From NCBI GenBank assembly GCA_963605535.1, contig CAVCXB010000159.1, positions 1-7,053 on the forward strand: 7,053 bases of DNA, given 5' to 3'. Below the pieces are notes generated by a model. The model had not been told where the DNA came from. It ran no database searches and worked only from the letters and a program-made list of their open reading frames with translations. Both the position numbers and the translations under genes were made by a program. Origin of the DNA: Anthropogastromicrobium chipingensis_A. Its GTDB lineage: Bacteria; Bacillota; Clostridia; Lachnospirales; Lachnospiraceae. Positions 6,201-7,053 of this stretch are shown piece after piece; within the stretch, counting starts at the first letter, position 1; each line of letters begins with the position of its first letter.

Positions 6201-6692
6201 ATAGAGCAGGAAATCAGTGGAAACGATGTCTTTTTTAACATGTTCATGAGGGCGATAGACAATGGGGGTAGGACACCCACCGGAGCGAAGGTGACACAGG
6301 AGCATAAGGACATGATACTTGAGGCTGTTCGGAAAAATACTGCCCTCCGCGCGGTGTCGGAGCTGGTGAGCGCGGAGCAGAAAAAGCAGAAGCAAAGCCC
6401 CAAGGCCGCCGTGCAGGTGCCCGTCACGCAGATTGTCAACGCAGGAAAGGCGAATCAGCTTGCCGACCTCATCGCCGACAGCGATGCCTTTGATCGAGTG
6501 TTCCAAGGGTGTTTTATCTACTACAACATCAAGGAGTTGCTTAGCCTCGGCAACAGCGGGGTATTCCGTGCGATGTGCGCCGAAGCGGGACAGGAGTTTC
6601 TAAACACTATCGCTATAACCAAGCAGGAAAAGAAGAATACTGCGCTCGAAAAGAACGGCAAAGAGCCGCAGAAGCAGGGCAAGATAAAGTGA
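3231..6692 (+). CDS. very large repeat-containing protein of unknown function with duplicated C-terminal domain
   Basis: About 1153 residues; I recognise no family. The ATG at 3231 is preceded by AAAGGGG (3214-3220) with 10 bases of spacing. There is no signal peptide, membrane segment or sortase motif, so the protein is either cytoplasmic or exported by a non-classical route. Residues 1-550 are a charged, mostly helical region without low complexity. Residues 552-603 are a Gln/Asn/Pro repeat (NNQPPQGENINGNDPQVE). Residues 604-725 are another helical region. Residues 726-787 are a Lys/Glu/Pro linker (KPEVKAEP, DAQKNENDNEP). A domain then occurs twice: residues 825-918 (VIRELISSEQ, VTQLVNKGKMNVLVD, ERNMCLKAGTQFL) and 1041-1124 (AVSELVSAEQ, VTQIVNAGKANQLAD, FRAMCAEAGQEFL), joined by a second KAEP linker; the tail is Lys-rich. 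Three Ns at 5495-5497 fall in the first linker, so exact length and frame continuity there are not proven. The layout resembles modular scaffold, surface or effector proteins; no function is claimed. It is monocistronic in this window, with a terminator after it. Confidence 0.85.
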   Translation: MPHVFDIYYQLLMKQLTGGKKKAVDLSPAKMQAALAAVERKIVANGPSNPNNMNASFESFRKRQENPDDYLQIKPDSDTINGMSRYDYSKVCRKELMKSVERSVRQDLEWRNAAIRLGLTDRNGNAKNIDTHRWMNKLMKTDGSPESLEYNESIVALAALGNKQMTEQQYADWRVTYYLRKKDPINWKNLGAAEESNAFAAAAKDRNSAGDFIYGEVRKIVDHTPLDNYKIAVNAIASGDFSNEIFAGIDENKRLEKAFEILRHDAVLLGSEAVMMFQILKQIGGFNLSQEEQAKVNTDWVSKIYPYVGIGNVANLTANPYFAIIDPYKHYRSTMPTPEVPVNEMKKREKDVLAYSVMGEKTIYEARAAEIYENILKKYEVNLYSEVDRLQGISVHNLKNTDKVVILEFTPTTANEMVGVKVCDRPGRLVSTDMSERVQGLLDRCAGWSRESHTSDEFENMRGALEALQNITLIDNPSTEDIKAANIAFTRLKNMTDAYLIRKQTYHNGTKYEKARIKFAKDVMAFANKKLAQLDYCDKHIKTVSARQQQAENNQPPQGENINENVHQPVDNNIFNGNDPQVENNQPPQGENINGNDPQVEIDGEKLYNELMEKGSIEQIQKWLDKFRIYKELDEERKEKFISLGNNYINCLKGVHNSLTENNFQALYTAEQSFYNAFTEDDKIFEVMQVDFSAEVGVFNAHDDFMRELAKPNAFKEAALAARLNPEKKPEVKAEPIVDAQKNENDNEPLKQEEXXEPPKDEVKAEPVDAQKNENDNEPDNGEPDYDDAWADAEIYARMQVREFMATKKAYSLSDLTRKALAGYVIRELISSEQDEPNTEPLVTQLVNKGKMNVLVDKIINSKPFNSQLKQVLTNFGTAKKFFENIPSNLKGSPKDHWKNPSKIMERNMCLKAGTQFLAEFKKELELEKQKKPEVKKEQSVNASKNEVKAEPKLQAQAPIAKNKDADKAFGTLTQGLAGASKDSAAAKKKIEQEISGNDVFFNMFMRAIDNGGRTPTGAKVTQEHKDMILEAVRKNTALRAVSELVSAEQKKQKQSPKAAVQVPVTQIVNAGKANQLADLIADSDAFDRVFQGCFIYYNIKELLSLGNSGVFRAMCAEAGQEFLNTIAITKQEKKNTALEKNGKEPQKQGKIK
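4884..5034 (+). repeat. in-frame coding repeats (Gln/Asn/Pro linker)
   Basis: A 37-bp segment at 4884-4920 recurs at 4977-5013 with one mismatch, and a 26-bp segment at 4955-4980 recurs exactly at 5009-5034. They encode copies of ENNQPPQGENIN and NGNDPQVE. Near-identity at DNA level points to recent duplication and possible copy-number variation. Confidence 0.85.
5421..5566 (+). repeat. in-frame coding repeat (EVKAEP linker) around an assembly gap
   Basis: Positions 5421-5476 and 5514-5566 are identical except for a 3-base GAT insertion in the first copy. A partial third copy starts at 6069 (GAAGTCAAAGCAGAGCC). The ambiguous bases at 5495-5497 lie between the two full copies, as expected if an assembler could not resolve further repeat units. 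Confidence 0.85.
5495..5497. other. three undetermined bases (assembly gap or scaffold join)
   Basis: NNN sits inside the large gene between two near-identical repeat copies. The frame is intact if exactly three bases are missing, but a placeholder gap of unknown true size is also possible. Confidence 0.95.
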
Positions 6693-6763
6693 ATCCGGTC
6701 TTTTGATCGGCTGAGTACGCTCATTTTTCCTATCTTCGGAAGAACCTGCTGTTAGTGTAAAGC

Positions 6764-6810
6764 AAAGACCAGAGTTGTAAAGCCTTTCGGCTTAATAACT
6801 CTGGTCTTTT
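6764..6810 (+). terminator. rho-independent terminator after the large gene
   Basis: AAAGACCAGAGTT (6764-6776) pairs perfectly with AACTCTGGTCTTT (6797-6809). An inner AAGCC/GGCTT stem (6780-6784, 6789-6793) closes a TTTC loop, and the exit side ends in TTTT. It is 71 bases after the stop codon at 6692. The reverse strand also starts with AAAA and exits into TTT, so some bidirectional activity is possible. Smaller hairpins at 6696-6711 (CCGGTC/GATCGG) and TGAG/CTCA followed by TTTTT near 6713-6728 lie between the stop codon and this terminator. Confidence 0.85.
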
Positions 6811-6825
6811 GGTTGGGGTCGTGTA

Positions 6826-6854
6826 TTGACACCCTCGTGCCGTTACTGTAAAAT
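6826..6854 (+). promoter_or_regulatory. strong consensus promoter at the head of a repeat array
   Basis: TTGACA (6826-6831) is a perfect -35 box and TAAAAT (6849-6854) a five-of-six -10 box, separated by exactly 17 bases. Transcription would start near 6861. No gene begins before the window ends. A hairpin with a T-tract follows within about 30 bases. Confidence 0.7.
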
Positions 6855-6869
6855 AAGGACAAGCAAATA

Positions 6870-6894
6870 CGGTCGAAAAGCGACCGATTTTTTT
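6870..6894 (+). terminator. short hairpin with T7 tract (repeat unit 1)
   Basis: CGGTCG (6870-6875) pairs with CGACCG (6881-6886) around AAAAG, followed by A and seven Ts. This is a compact intrinsic terminator or attenuator only about 10 bases beyond the predicted transcription start of the promoter at 6826-6854. A compensated copy exists at 6978-7000. Confidence 0.6.
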
Positions 6895-6977
6895 GTCTGG
6901 AAAAAGTTCAAAAAATTCATTGATAATATAACGCCCTGATAGGGGGCTGACAGGGGTGCTCAGAGGGGTGTCGGAGC

Positions 6978-7000
6978 TGGCCGAAAGCGGCCAATTTTTT
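6978..7000 (+). terminator. short hairpin with T6 tract (repeat unit 2)
   Basis: TGGCCG (6978-6983) pairs with CGGCCA (6988-6993) around AAAG, followed by A and six Ts. Compared with the first copy, bases differ on both arms while pairing is kept (CGGTCG/CGACCG versus TGGCCG/CGGCCA), which suggests selection for the structure. Confidence 0.6.
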
Positions 7001-7053
7001 GTCGGGAAATAGGTGGAAAAACTGTATTGATAATATAACGCCCTGATAGGGGG

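Larger units (their letters stand above)
6870..7053 (+). repeat. imperfect tandem repeat of about 107 bp, truncated by window end
   Basis: Two units share the same order. First comes a hairpin (6870-6886; 6978-6993), then a T-tract ending in GTC and GGGAAA or GGAAAA (6888-6905; 6995-7009). A diverged A-rich stretch follows, and then a 28-bp block starting ATTGATAATATAACG that is identical in both (6919-6946; 7026-7053). The period is 107-108 bp. Between the units lie three 11-12-bp G-rich elements of the form TGAYAGGGG (6937-6947, 6948-6959, 6960-6971). The window stops at the end of the second 28-bp block, so more units may follow. No reading frame of note crosses the region. Confidence 0.8.

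Noticed and set aside
5355..6506. Long antisense frame (383 codons) opposite the large gene
   Set aside because: It is Leu/Phe-rich, crosses the Ns, has no ribosome binding site, and mirrors the codon pattern of the repeat-bearing + strand gene; it is a shadow frame.
6919..7053. CRISPR array
   Set aside because: Only two 28-bp copies are visible with 79 bp between them, and the intervening sequence is itself repeated in structure, unlike unique spacers; no cas gene is present.
1..7053. tRNA, rRNA or insertion sequence
   Set aside because: No cloverleaf with a conserved TTC-type T loop, no rRNA-like segments, and no transposase or terminal inverted repeats with target duplications were found by eye.

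Overview
The window looks like an accessory segment of a Bacillota genome: a plasmid, an integrative element or a prophage-derived island. By eye the base composition is moderate. Genes have strong purine-rich ribosome binding sites (AGAGGTG, GAGGG, AAAGGGG), and promoters are close to the sigma-70/sigma-A consensus. A Negativicutes-type host is possible, but that is inference. No rRNA, tRNA, CRISPR array or transposase was seen.

Layout. At 1-303 is the C-terminal end of a coiled-coil protein cut by the window edge, resembling the tails of plasmid or phage HTH proteins of Bacillota. A 25-codon ORF with a good ribosome binding site follows (340-417). A long perfect palindrome (462-497) lies between these + strand genes and a convergent - strand operon, and probably terminates it. 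The operon is a tyrosine recombinase (1351-2370) followed, with the stop codon inside the next ribosome binding site, by a 275-residue coiled-coil protein of unknown function (513-1340).

Upstream of the recombinase is about 500 nt without a credible gene. A near-consensus - strand promoter (-35 TTGACT, 17 bp, -10 TACTAT; 2885-2913) would produce a highly structured leader or stand-alone RNA over about 2405-2878, ending in a terminator-like hairpin just before the recombinase start. Two of its hairpins have different stems but nearly the same 8-nt loop (GTGCATAA and GTACATAA). Upstream of that promoter is a 16-bp perfect inverted repeat with an 11-nt centre (2943-2985), a candidate recombinase core site or operator.

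The right half holds one very large + strand gene (3231-6692, about 1153 codons). It encodes an unrecognised soluble protein with a long N-terminal region, Asn/Gln/Pro and Lys/Glu/Pro repeat linkers, and a C-terminal domain present twice. Three Ns interrupt it inside a DNA repeat, so its true length is uncertain. A clear terminator follows (6764-6810), then an isolated strong promoter (6826-6854), and then about 107-bp imperfect tandem repeats (6870-7053), each with a hairpin, a T-tract and an identical 28-bp block. The window ends inside the second 28-bp block, so the array probably continues.

How the parts connect: the recombinase, its structured leader, the dyad and the partner coiled-coil protein form a plausible self-contained module. 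The large gene has its own promoter region and terminator and may be cargo. These links are inferred from position only.
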